Origin: Planctomycetota bacterium
GTDB lineage: Bacteria > Planctomycetota > UBA8108 > UBA1146 > JAJFFE01
DNA length: 35,754 nucleotides
Assembly: GCA_021776775.1 (NCBI GenBank)
Contig: JAJFFE010000162.1
Coordinates: 1-35,754 of the forward strand
Reading direction: 5' to 3'
Shown piece after piece: positions 28,283 through 35,754 of this stretch. A program made the translations under genes and the position numbers. The notes under the pieces were generated by a model. The model saw only the letters and a program-made list of their open reading frames with translations, was not told where the DNA came from and made no database searches. The first letter of the stretch is position 1. Each line of letters starts with the position of its first letter.

Positions 28283-29113
28283 CTACAGGTTGTCCTGCAC
28301 GGCTTTGGCGCGTTTCAGGAAACGCAGGGTCTCCGAGTCGTCGGGAGCAAGCTGGATCGCTCGGGTCCACGACTTGATCGCGGCGCTGACGTGACCGCGG
28401 CCGTAGGAGTCGAGGCCGTCTTCTTTGTGGCAACGAATCAACTCGGTCAAGCTCTCGCCGTGATTGGGATCGAGTTGCAGCGCCTCCTCGAAGCATTCGT
28501 ACGCTTTGGACCGTTCCCCGGCGTTGAGCGCCTTGCGGCCGCGGCGAAAGCTCAAGATCGCGCCGACCGTGTCGACCACCAACCGATTCTCGCCGTCGTC
28601 GACAGCCTCGGTGAGCACAGGTGACTCGACGACCGCTGGCCCGACGACCGCTGAACGATCTCCGCGCCGCTCCCCGCTCTTCGGCTCGCGGCTTGGCCCG
28701 GACGGTACCTCGGTCGGCGTCGCTGGATCTCCATCGACCGGTGTCCCGTAGAGAAGCGGAACGTCTGCGGGCGGCGGATCGACGGAAACCGCCACCGGAA
28801 TCGGCGGAACTGACGCCGTATCGATGGTCGTGAGTTCAGCGCGTCGCTCTTGCAACACTCGCAGGTGGCGTCGCAGCAAGTCCGACATGAATGGCTCAGG
28901 CGGATCCGACCCAAAGCGTACGCCCATGTGCTCGACCTGATCGCTGGCCTTTTGCAACTCGCCGTTCTCGATCAGATCCATGATCTCTATCGAGTAGCGC
29001 ATGAGCCCGTCTCTTCGCACGGAGTCGCGACGAGGACGGGGCCCGAACGTCCACGCTCCCGTCGCGCAACCGGACAGGACCACGAGTAGGGCAACACTGA
29101 GCCAACTACGCAT
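28283..29113 (-). CDS. TPR-containing lipoprotein
   Basis: A 276-residue lipoprotein with signal MRSWLSVALLVVLSGC, lipobox LSGC and Cys16. A helical region (about 37-95) and a long Pro-rich low-complexity section (about 100-185) follow. Two or three TPR units lie near the C-terminus (RKALNAGERSKAYECFEEAL, GHVSAAIKSWTRAIQLAP). The start ATG 29113 lies inside the end of the HD-GYP gene (eight-base overlap), so the two are translationally coupled. The longer frame to 29197 would bury the lipobox and is not used. It probably works with the HD-GYP protein at the cell envelope; the role is unknown. Confidence 0.87.
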   Translation of the reverse strand: MRSWLSVALLVVLSGCATGAWTFGPRPRRDSVRRDGLMRYSIEIMDLIENGELQKASDQVEHMGVRFGSDPPEPFMSDLLRRHLRVLQERRAELTTIDTASVPPIPVAVSVDPPPADVPLLYGTPVDGDPATPTEVPSGPSREPKSGERRGDRSAVVGPAVVESPVLTEAVDDGENRLVVDTVGAILSFRRGRKALNAGERSKAYECFEEALQLDPNHGESLTELIRCHKEDGLDSYGRGHVSAAIKSWTRAIQLAPDDSETLRFLKRAKAVQDNL

Positions 29114-30455
29114 TACAGATACTCTCCGGTTCACACGCAAACGCTTCGAGAGCGGCGTCGGCGATCTCCGGGTCGAAGTGCTTACCCCGTTCCTCACGGA
29201 TGAGCTCGACCGCTTCGTATAGATTCAACGCGGACTTGTAGGGCCGTTCGGTGGTCATGGCATCGATAGTATCTGCGACGGCGATCACGCGACTGGCAAA
29301 GGGGATATCCGTCCCCGCGATCCGGTCGGGGTAGCCGTTACCATCCCACCGCTCGTGGTGGTGACGTACCCACACGGCGACTTCACGCAGCGACTCGAGC
29401 TGACTCAGAATCGTTTCGCCAATCTCCGAATGCAACTGAACAGTCGCGAACTCCTCGTCGGTCAGCGCTCCGGTCTTGAGCAGCACATTGTCTGGCACAC
29501 CGATCTTGCCGACGTCATGCAGCACCGCGGCGATTTCGATCTGCTGCTGGGTCTCGGGGTCAACGCCCCCGAGGTGCTCGAGAATCTTCGTCACGTTGTC
29601 ACGCACGCGCAGGCAGTGGCCGCGGGTATACGCATCCTTCGCCTCGACCGCGCTGACCATGGCTTGGATCGCCTGCAACTGTTGGTCGAACACTTCCTGG
29701 CGAGACGCCTGCAGCCCGCCCACCATGCAGTTGAACGCTTCGCAGAAACGTGCCAACTCGTCTTTGCCGCGAACCGGAACGCGTCTCTTCAGATCGCCGC
29801 GACCGATGTGCTCGGCCTCCTCGGTGAGGCGGCGAAGGGTTCTGAAGGGAGCTCGAAGAATGAAGAAGCCAAGGCCGAGCAAGAGAAAGAACCCCGTGGC
29901 AAAGACAGAGTAGACCCAGGAGTGAGCCCCCCGGAGTCGACTCTCGAGCCCCTCGCGATCGAATCCCAATCGGATCGAACCCACTTGCCGGCCGTCGAAC
30001 GTCAACCGGGCGGACGCCTCGAGCGCTTCTTCATCAGACGGCTTCGAGCGCGACTCCGATTCGAACAGCGATTCGTTTCGCTCATTGAGCACGCTGATGG
30101 ACTCGACACCGTTGTCCAGCAGCGCGTGCGCAAAGACATGGATCTGAATCCGGTCTTCGACGGCAACAGCCTCGGCCATGAGTGAGCTCGCGAGGGTCAA
30201 CATTTCGTTGGCGTCGGACTGAGCTTCCTCGGTCGCGACCAATCGGGACGTACTCGAGAGCTCCGAGTAGGTCAGCAGCACGACCAACAACGCGACCGCG
30301 CTCGCCCCGATGAGGAAACGTAACTTCACACTCTCCGCGCGATCCACGTAGCCAGCTCCGAAGAGCCAAACACGGCGGGCACCACGCTTGAGAGCATTCG
30401 CGCCGGGCTGTACGAGCAGGCCCAGCTGTCGAACTAGTGAAATGAGCTGACGCAT
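29106..30455 (-). CDS. Membrane HD-GYP cyclic-di-GMP phosphodiesterase with HAMP domain
   Basis: A 449-residue signalling protein. TM1 at about 45-64, an extracytoplasmic sensor domain at about 65-178, TM2 at about 180-200, HAMP at about 200-252, and an HD-GYP domain to the end. The catalytic set is complete: HCLRVR (His280), HDVGKIGVPD (His313, Asp314), HSEIG, HHERWDGNGYP with GYP at 374-376, then IAVADTIDAMTTERPYK. Known HD-GYP enzymes hydrolyse cyclic di-GMP to pGpG or GMP at a bi- or tri-nuclear metal site. Start is uncertain: ATG 30455 is preferred because it gives a normal N-terminus, but the frame is open to ATG 30593. It overlaps the TPR lipoprotein gene and is probably first in a three-gene unit. 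Confidence 0.9.
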   Translation of the reverse strand: MRQLISLVRQLGLLVQPGANALKRGARRVWLFGAGYVDRAESVKLRFLIGASAVALLVVLLTYSELSSTSRLVATEEAQSDANEMLTLASSLMAEAVAVEDRIQIHVFAHALLDNGVESISVLNERNESLFESESRSKPSDEEALEASARLTFDGRQVGSIRLGFDREGLESRLRGAHSWVYSVFATGFFLLLGLGFFILRAPFRTLRRLTEEAEHIGRGDLKRRVPVRGKDELARFCEAFNCMVGGLQASRQEVFDQQLQAIQAMVSAVEAKDAYTRGHCLRVRDNVTKILEHLGGVDPETQQQIEIAAVLHDVGKIGVPDNVLLKTGALTDEEFATVQLHSEIGETILSQLESLREVAVWVRHHHERWDGNGYPDRIAGTDIPFASRVIAVADTIDAMTTERPYKSALNLYEAVELIREERGKHFDPEIADAALEAFACEPESICNA

Positions 30456-30702
30456 CGTCGAAATTGCCGTCGTCGGACCAAGGTCCACTAGGGTCAACGT
30501 TCCATAGGTAATCGCGATGAAGAATACCCGGGGGCCGGGATACCGACGAACGGAGCAGCGAGAGGCGCCCGGACTACTTCGCATAAAGACCATAGCGGAA
30601 ACGTATTAGACCCAAACTCCCGAGGCGATCTCGCGGGGTGGCGACCCAAGTCCGACGGTTAGAGCCACTCGAGCGCACGGCGTCATGACCCGACCGGAAC
30701 GC

Positions 30703-30927
30703 TTACCCGCGAACCCTTGCCTCGATCGCGACGATCGATTCGAGGCGAACCCAGGCGTCGAAGAACTCCTTGCCGGTGACGGTCTCCACAAGGCAAGCGT
30801 GCTCGCCTACTCCACCAATCTTGCCGCCGAGCGAGTGTCCGTCGTTAAGGCGCAGTTCCACCGTGGCCCCTTCCGCGGCGACTGCGCGAAGGGCGTCTTC
30901 AACCGTATGGGTCGGATCGAGTTTCAT
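30703..30927 (-). CDS. Small Sm-fold-like protein, unknown function
   Basis: A 74-residue protein with a good ribosome site (AAAGGA, eight bases before ATG 30927). A short N-terminal helix (VEDALRAVAAEG) is followed by five predicted strands (TVELRLNDGHSLGGKIGGV, ACLVETVTG, FFDAWVRLESIVAIEARV). The LxLNDGxxLxGxI pattern resembles an Sm1 motif, so an Lsm/Hfq-like or small SH3-type barrel is plausible, but the RNA-binding residues of Hfq are not evident. It stands alone upstream of the HD-GYP gene on the same strand, divergent from the M23 peptidase gene. The overlapping plus-strand frame (30685-31149) looks like a shadow. Confidence 0.65.
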   Translation of the reverse strand: MKLDPTHTVEDALRAVAAEGATVELRLNDGHSLGGKIGGVGEHACLVETVTGKEFFDAWVRLESIVAIEARVRG

Positions 30928-31118
30928 GCCAGAAGTCCTTTCGAGTTGGAGTGGCTGAACCGACAGCCGTCATCGGCTGATCGAACGGGTCAGATAGATC
31001 TCACGAGCCTCCCCGGCCGACCACGGAACGCCCGGCAAATTCTTGCGACCCCCTCGACGCTCCATCCACGGCTGAGGGTCGTTCACGAAAACTTCTCCTC
31101 ATTCGAAAGCGGGAAACT

Positions 31119-33152
31119 GTGCACTCGATCAATCGAACCTTGGCAATGATTGCCGTCGTCTTTTCAGTGTCACTGCTGGGATCGTGTCCGGCCGTAGCGC
31201 AAACCGATGACAGCCTCGTCCAGTCGTTCGTCCGGGGCGACTACTCGGGTGATAGCGCCGTTGAACTCGGCGACGCGATCGGTCTGCTGGGACACCTCTT
31301 CGTTCCGGGCACGCCCGAGCCGTCGTGCCGCGATGCGGGCGACCTGAACGACGATGGTGCGCTGACCATCGGAGACGCCGTTCACTTGCTCTCGTACTTG
31401 TTCGTACCGGGCTCGTTGGGACCCGCGGCCCCGTTCCCATTCTGCGGAGCGGACGACAGCAGCGACTCGCTGAGTTGCGCCGGACTCGGCTCGTTCGAGT
31501 GCCCGCTGATTCCGATCTTTCAGTTTGAGTGGCCGATGCCCGGAGTGGATACCCACGAGTGGGTCATCAATAACTACGTTGATCTCGATCCTAGCGACGA
31601 ATCGGTCCTCGACTACATGGGCGGGGGAAAGACGTACGACGGACACCGCGCGATCGACATCGACGTGCCGACATTTCGTGCCATGGACGACGACTTCCCC
31701 ATTCTGGCGGCCGCGCCCGGCGTGGTCGTCGCTACCGAGGATTCCTACGAAGATCGACACATGTCCTGTTACGGCGATTGGAACTACGTCACCATCGAAC
31801 ACGCCAACGGTTGGCAGACGATCTATGGTCACCTGAAGCAGTTCTCGGTGGTTGTCGCCTTGGGTGAAACGGTTGCAGCGGGCGACGTTCTCGGCGTCGT
31901 CGGCAGTTCCGGCTGCTCGACAGCACCCCACCTGCATTTCGAAGTTCACGACGCCGCCGGTGGAATCATCGATCCGTTCCTGGATGGGTTGTTTGCCAAC
32001 CCCCCGGTCTACAACACGCCCCTCGGCTTCATGGATGCGGTAATCGATCGCGGGTCGATCACGACCATTGCGGAGATCCTCGACCCTTCGCCCAACGCGA
32101 CCGTTGTTGAACCCGGCGAGACCCTGGGCGTCGGCCTGTCGATGGCGGGCGGCGCTCCCGGTGACTCGATTCAGATGTTCCTCAAGTACCCGTCGGGGGT
32201 CGTCTACTCGACCTACAACAACACGTTCAGCTCCGTCTATCGTCACTCCTTCTGGACGTGGAACCCGCAGATTCCGGCGACCGCGCCGATCGGTTACTGG
32301 GAGCTGGAGATTCGCACGAACGGATCGACCGTCGCGACCTACCCGATCTTCGTCGGTTCGGTCTACACCGGGTACCAACAGGTGCGCCACGGCTTGCCGG
32401 CCAGTCAGTATCAGCAGGAGTTTGAGACCCTCGTCGCCAACGGCTACCGGCCAGTATGGGTCGACGGCTACGACGTACTCGACACGCCGTACGTCAACGT
32501 GATCTTTGACCGCAGTCCGTCGGCCGGCTGGCTCGCGTACCACGGTCAATCGGGATCGAGCCACCAGTCGACGTTCGACGACCTGACCAGTAGCGGGTAT
32601 CGGCTCGTTCACATCGACGGCTACGTCGACAACGGATCGCTTCGCTACGCCACCATCTACGAGGCGGGGCCCGGGCCAGGATTCGCCGCCTACCACGCTG
32701 CAACCGTGTCGTCTCACCAAGCGCTGTTCAACGATCTGACCGCGGACGGTTTCCGCGCGAAGAACATCTCGTTCGCTGAAATCGGCAGCACTCTCTACGT
32801 GACCGCGCTGTACGACACCGCTCCGGTCGGCGGCTGGGTCGCGCTCGCCGGGCTGACCGCGGCGCAGTATCAAACGGAGTTCGACGCCCAAGCGGCGGCC
32901 GGTCGGACGCTCTCCTACGTCAACTCCTACGAGCAGGCCGGTAGCGGGCGGTACTCCGCAATCTGGGATTCCGTCAACCCGTCGAGCTGGGTCGGCACCC
33001 ACGGCGTGAGTTCGAGCGCCTTCCAGTCCGAGTTCGATACCTGGACCGGGGTCGGGCTCCAGACGCGATTCGTAACTGCCCACTGGGAATGGGTCCCGTC
33101 CGGAATCTTCTCGGTCGCCTCGGCGCGTTTCTCGGGTTTCTGGTCCAACTGA
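31119..33152 (+). CDS. Secreted M23 peptidase with dockerin-like module and five BTRD1-like repeats
   Basis: A 677-residue exported protein starting at GTG 31119 (TTG 31140 and ATG 31146 also possible). Signal peptide to about 28. A dockerin-like pair follows: GDYSGDSAVELGDAIGLLGHL at about 40-60, listed here in two parts as GDYSGDSAVEL and GDAIGLLGHL, and GDLNDDGALTIGDAVHLL at about 74-91, with cysteines at 70, 109, 120 and 128. An M23 (LytM) domain lies at about 172-285 with zinc ligands His176 and Asp180 (DGHRAID), YGHL (His238) and HLHFE (His271, His273), the full catalytic set. An Ig-like segment (about 315-415) precedes five repeats of about 50 residues (from 418 on) with a core like QYQTEF...G....YVNSYE, matching the BTRD1/polyglycine-hydrolase repeat. 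It is likely a secreted endopeptidase against cell walls or Gly-rich proteins. Confidence 0.9.
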   Translation: MHSINRTLAMIAVVFSVSLLGSCPAVAQTDDSLVQSFVRGDYSGDSAVELGDAIGLLGHLFVPGTPEPSCRDAGDLNDDGALTIGDAVHLLSYLFVPGSLGPAAPFPFCGADDSSDSLSCAGLGSFECPLIPIFQFEWPMPGVDTHEWVINNYVDLDPSDESVLDYMGGGKTYDGHRAIDIDVPTFRAMDDDFPILAAAPGVVVATEDSYEDRHMSCYGDWNYVTIEHANGWQTIYGHLKQFSVVVALGETVAAGDVLGVVGSSGCSTAPHLHFEVHDAAGGIIDPFLDGLFANPPVYNTPLGFMDAVIDRGSITTIAEILDPSPNATVVEPGETLGVGLSMAGGAPGDSIQMFLKYPSGVVYSTYNNTFSSVYRHSFWTWNPQIPATAPIGYWELEIRTNGSTVATYPIFVGSVYTGYQQVRHGLPASQYQQEFETLVANGYRPVWVDGYDVLDTPYVNVIFDRSPSAGWLAYHGQSGSSHQSTFDDLTSSGYRLVHIDGYVDNGSLRYATIYEAGPGPGFAAYHAATVSSHQALFNDLTADGFRAKNISFAEIGSTLYVTALYDTAPVGGWVALAGLTAAQYQTEFDAQAAAGRTLSYVNSYEQAGSGRYSAIWDSVNPSSWVGTHGVSSSAFQSEFDTWTGVGLQTRFVTAHWEWVPSGIFSVASARFSGFWSN

Positions 33153-33192
33153 GCGTCAGATCTCCGAGAAGACGCACATCAGAGCATTTTCC

Positions 33193-33228
33193 GGCGCCCG
33201 GGTCCCCCAAGGACTCGGGTGCCTTTTT
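33193..33228 (+). terminator. Intrinsic terminator after the M23 peptidase gene
   Basis: A 13-pair stem GGCGCCCGGGTCC (33193-33205) / GGACTCGGGTGCC (33211-33223) with two G-U pairs and a five-base loop is followed directly by TTTTT (33224-33228). Confidence 0.85.
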
Positions 33229-33325
33229 GTCCACGACGAGTCGGGCTATGATCCTCGCATCAAATCCTTGCGCGCTCCGCCGAATGGCCGAGCCGCCACA
33301 ATCAGAGAATCGCTCGAGGAGAGTC

Positions 33326-34393
33326 ATGACTACTGTCGCTCACGTGATCGGAACCGGCACCATCGGCGAACCGCTGATCGGCTTGCTGGCGCACTTCCGA
33401 TCGGAGTTCGGACTGGACGAGGTGACGTTCAACAAGAGGTCCCCGCTCCGCGACGACCGATCCAAAGTCGTCGATCTCATGAAACGGGGAGCACGCCTCG
33501 CGACCGGGAAAGACAAGTTCGCCGGTTTCGAAGAGTTGGACATGAAGCCCGAGCTCACCACGGAAGAAGCCATCGAACGCGCTTCGGTCGTGATCGACTG
33601 TACGCCCTCGGGAGCCGGACTCGCAAACCGCGAAGCCCACTACAACAAAGCGAAAAACGTCAAAGGCTTCATCGCACAGGGGTCCGAGTTCGGGTTCGGC
33701 AAGATGTACGCTCGTGGCATCAACGACTCGGCGCTGGTCGAGGGCGAAGATCGCTTCGTCCACGTCGTCAGCTGCAACACGCACAACCTATCGGCCTTGG
33801 TCAAGTGCTTCGCCCTCGATGACGGCGGCGCCGACAATCTGGTCAGCGCGGACTTCGATTGCATTCGACGGGCGAACGACGTGAGCCAAGCGGGCAGCTT
33901 CATCGCCTCCCCGGAAGTCGGCAAACACGAAGACCCTCAGTTCGGAACGCACCACGCGCGTGACGCGAGCCACTTGTTCTCGACGCTCGGCTTGAACCTG
34001 ACGAACTTGTTCTCGAGCGCGTGCAAGGTCAACAGCCAGTACATGCACATCGTGCGTTTCCACATTCGCGTGGACAAAGCGACGTCAGTGCCTGAACTAC
34101 TCGACCGCATTCAAGCCGACGACAAGCTGGCGTTGACCTACAAGCGCTCGGCAAACCAAGTCTTCTCGTTCGGTCGCGACCACGGCTTCTTTGGGCGTAT
34201 CTTGAACCAGACCGTCATTCCGCGCGAGTCGTTGATGGTCCGCGACGGCCACGACATCTACGGCTACTGCTTCACGCCGCAGGACGGTAACTCGCTGCTC
34301 AGCTCGGTCGCGGCCGCGCTGTGGCTCATCGACCCCAAGACGTCGGATGACCGACTGCAGTGCCTCAGTCCTTACTTCTTCGACGAAGTGTAG
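33326..34393 (+). CDS. Type II (archaeal-type) glyceraldehyde-3-phosphate dehydrogenase homologue
   Basis: A 355-residue cytoplasmic oxidoreductase. ATG 33326 is preceded by GAGGAGAG; the upstream open frame to 33089 overlaps the M23 gene and terminator and is rejected. The N-terminus has a Rossmann-type GTGTIG (about 9-14). DCTPSGAGLANREAHY (91-106) corresponds to the DxTPGGVG segment of archaeal GAPDH, and QGSEFGFG to its FQGGE. VVSCNTHNL (Cys150) matches the catalytic VVSCNTT, and IRRANDVSQ, FGTHHARDAS and MHIVRFHIRV (His241) match further archaeal blocks. Glycolytic or gluconeogenic GAPDH activity, or another phosphorylating or semialdehyde dehydrogenase activity, is possible; the coenzyme and substrate cannot be read off. 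It converges on the sulfatase gene. Confidence 0.8.
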   Translation: MTTVAHVIGTGTIGEPLIGLLAHFRSEFGLDEVTFNKRSPLRDDRSKVVDLMKRGARLATGKDKFAGFEELDMKPELTTEEAIERASVVIDCTPSGAGLANREAHYNKAKNVKGFIAQGSEFGFGKMYARGINDSALVEGEDRFVHVVSCNTHNLSALVKCFALDDGGADNLVSADFDCIRRANDVSQAGSFIASPEVGKHEDPQFGTHHARDASHLFSTLGLNLTNLFSSACKVNSQYMHIVRFHIRVDKATSVPELLDRIQADDKLALTYKRSANQVFSFGRDHGFFGRILNQTVIPRESLMVRDGHDIYGYCFTPQDGNSLLSSVAAALWLIDPKTSDDRLQCLSPYFFDEV

Positions 34394-34404
34394 GGAAACT
34401 CGAC

Positions 34405-34426
34405 GGGCGTTCCCTCGGGAACGCCC
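34405..34426. terminator. Hairpin between convergent GAPDH-like and sulfatase genes
   Basis: A perfect nine-base stem GGGCGTTCC / GGAACGCCC with loop CTCG lies 12 bases after the GAPDH-like stop. There is no T-run on either strand, so termination efficiency is uncertain. Confidence 0.5.
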
Positions 34427-34470
34427 GCTCCGTCGCCGCCTCGGTCCGGTCGAGCGCTATCGCTTCGGTG

Positions 34471-35754
34471 TTACTGTTTCTCGGCTTTGGGCCCGCCGTC
34501 GGGAGCAAACAACTCTGCGGACACCGTTCGCGTCGGCCGCGCCCCTTCCTCGATCATGCGATCGAGTGACAACGCACGCTCCCGCAGCTCCGCCACCAAC
34601 CCTGCCTTCTGGGTCGCCTGGTTCCACTTCTCGCTAACGTCGACTTCGACGTTGTAGAGTTGCTCTGGATCGAGAAGGAGTTTCCAGGCGCCGCGCCGAA
34701 TCCCGGCGAGATCCCCCTTTGCTTTGTAATACAAGAACTCGCGATCGTTGCTCGCCGGCTTCGAGTCGACGAGCAGGCGGCTCACATCGTCGCCATCGAT
34801 CGGCTGGCCGGGCAACGCACTTCCGGTGATCGCGGCCAAGGTCGGAAGCCAATCGAGGGCGGACGCTACCTCCCTGCGAATCGAACCGGGCGCGATGCGA
34901 CGTGGCCACTGCACAATGCACGGCACACGCTGTCCGCCTTCGAAGGTACTGCCCTTGCCGCCGCGCAGCAGGCCAGCCGAACCACCGCGATCTCTGAACG
35001 GAAGCCACGGCCCGTTGTCGCTCATGAAGATGATGATCGTGTCGTCGAGCACTTCACGCTGCGCCAACCGATCGACCAATTGGCCGACACAGCCATCGAT
35101 CTCTTCTATTACGTCCCCGTACAGCCCGCGCCGGCTACGCCCCGCGTACTTCGGAGACGCGTAGATCGGGATGTGCGGCATGGAGAACGGCAGATACACG
35201 AAGAACGGTCTATCCGCACTGCGATCGATGAACTCGAGCGCACGCTGAGTGCAATTCTCTGACATCAAGTGCTGATCGGGCTCCCAACCGATGACCGCGT
35301 CGTTCTCGATGAGCGGCAACCCATACTTGTAAGTATTGCCGGCCCGGCGATGGAACTGCGACATGTCGTTGGAGTACGGAACACCGTAGAACTCATCGAA
35401 ACCTTGATCGCGTGGCAACAGACCAGGGCGATGCCCGAGGTGCCACTTGCCGAAGCAACCAGTCGCATAGCCCCGGTCGCTCAACATGTCTGCGATCGTG
35501 ACCTCATCGGTGTGCAAGCCGTGTGCGTGCTGTGGAAAGATCACATGCTTGTGCATGCCGACCCGCTTGGGATAGCAACCGGTCAACAGACCCGCCCGGG
35601 TCGGCGAGCAGACCGGCGACGGCACGTAGAACTGAGTGAACTTCAACCCACGTGTTGCCAGCCGATCGATGTTCGGTGTATCGATTGTGGGATGCCCCGC
35701 ACAAGTAAGATCCCCGTACCCTTGGTCGTCTGTTAACACCAGGATGACGTTGGG
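34471..35754 (-). CDS. Sulfatase, arylsulfatase A family (5' end outside the window)
   Basis: Partial gene: 427 residues are visible from PNVILVLTDDQGYGDL, which is the usual start of the catalytic domain. The signal peptide must lie beyond the window end. Signature I, CSPTRAGLLTG, supplies the cysteine converted to formylglycine. TDDQ gives calcium ligands, GKWHLG is signature II, and MSDNGPW carries further metal ligands. The C-terminal part is the small domain (RRGAWKLLL, LYNVEVD). It hydrolyses sulfate esters, most likely from sulfated polysaccharides, and is probably exported. Planctomycetes carry many such enzymes. A formylglycine-generating enzyme is needed but not seen here. Confidence 0.95.
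   Translation of the reverse strand, partial: PNVILVLTDDQGYGDLTCAGHPTIDTPNIDRLATRGLKFTQFYVPSPVCSPTRAGLLTGCYPKRVGMHKHVIFPQHAHGLHTDEVTIADMLSDRGYATGCFGKWHLGHRPGLLPRDQGFDEFYGVPYSNDMSQFHRRAGNTYKYGLPLIENDAVIGWEPDQHLMSENCTQRALEFIDRSADRPFFVYLPFSMPHIPIYASPKYAGRSRRGLYGDVIEEIDGCVGQLVDRLAQREVLDDTIIIFMSDNGPWLPFRDRGGSAGLLRGGKGSTFEGGQRVPCIVQWPRRIAPGSIRREVASALDWLPTLAAITGSALPGQPIDGDDVSRLLVDSKPASNDREFLYYKAKGDLAGIRRGAWKLLLDPEQLYNVEVDVSEKWNQATQKAGLVAELRERALSLDRMIEEGARPTRTVSAELFAPDGGPKAEKQ

Noticed and set aside
31170..33083. 637-residue open frame on the minus strand
   Set aside because: Antisense to the M23 peptidase gene with its intact motifs; no recognisable domain or ribosome site.

Overview
The window reads as a chromosomal segment of a high-GC member of the Planctomycetota. 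The grounds are a block of exported proteins typical of that phylum: a DUF1501 protein with a twin-arginine signal, a PSCyt2/DUF1549-PSD1/DUF1553 protein, a PSCyt1-type cytochrome with WD40 repeats, a DUF6797 protein, a formylglycine-type sulfatase and dockerin-like repeats on exported proteins. Assignment to a genus is not possible from sequence reading alone. I saw no rRNA, tRNA, CRISPR array, transposase or phage gene.

Layout. 1-4.2 kb: an MtfA-type zinc peptidase (minus) divergent from a large DUF6797/LamG/propeller protein. 4.6-7.6 kb: the glyoxylate shunt pair aceB-aceA, followed by an intrinsic terminator and then a second, apparently bidirectional one. 7.7-8.8 kb (minus): an exported five-EF-hand protein whose frame is interrupted by one TGA and then continues as an iodothyronine-deiodinase-like thioredoxin fold. 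The TGA sits exactly where deiodinases carry selenocysteine and is followed by a bacterial SECIS-like hairpin with a GGUC loop. I therefore annotate one selenoprotein of 379 residues. This is the most striking item in the window.

9.4-12.3 kb (plus): a four-gene, tightly packed cluster with two clear pseudopilins, a PilX/GspK-like protein and a single-pass membrane protein. 12.4-13.2 kb: a TMEM175/DUF1211 channel-like protein. 13.2-14.6 kb (minus): an exported mono-heme protein of unknown function. 14.8-16.4 kb (minus): a repeat protein with a C-terminal dockerin-like module. 16.5-17.4 kb (plus): a putative outer-membrane lipoprotein. 17.6-18.2 kb (minus): a nickel superoxide dismutase with an export-type leader.

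18.3-27.4 kb (minus): the operon DUF1501 -> giant PPC/PSCyt2/PSD1 fusion -> PSCyt1-WD40-coiled-coil. In the giant protein, two proteins that are usually separate appear joined by a charged linker. 27.5-30.5 kb (minus): an HD-GYP/HAMP signalling protein, a TPR lipoprotein and a TPR membrane protein. 30.7-30.9 kb (minus): a 74-residue Sm-fold-like small protein. 31.1-33.2 kb (plus): an exported M23 peptidase with an N-terminal dockerin-like module and five C-terminal BTRD1-like repeats. 33.3-34.4 kb (plus): a homologue of archaeal-type (type II) glyceraldehyde-3-phosphate dehydrogenase. 34.5 kb to the window end (minus): a sulfatase cut off by the end of the window.

Together the genes suggest an aerobic heterotroph that grows on C2 compounds or fatty acids (glyoxylate shunt), degrades sulfated polymers, and invests heavily in exported heme, binding and surface proteins.
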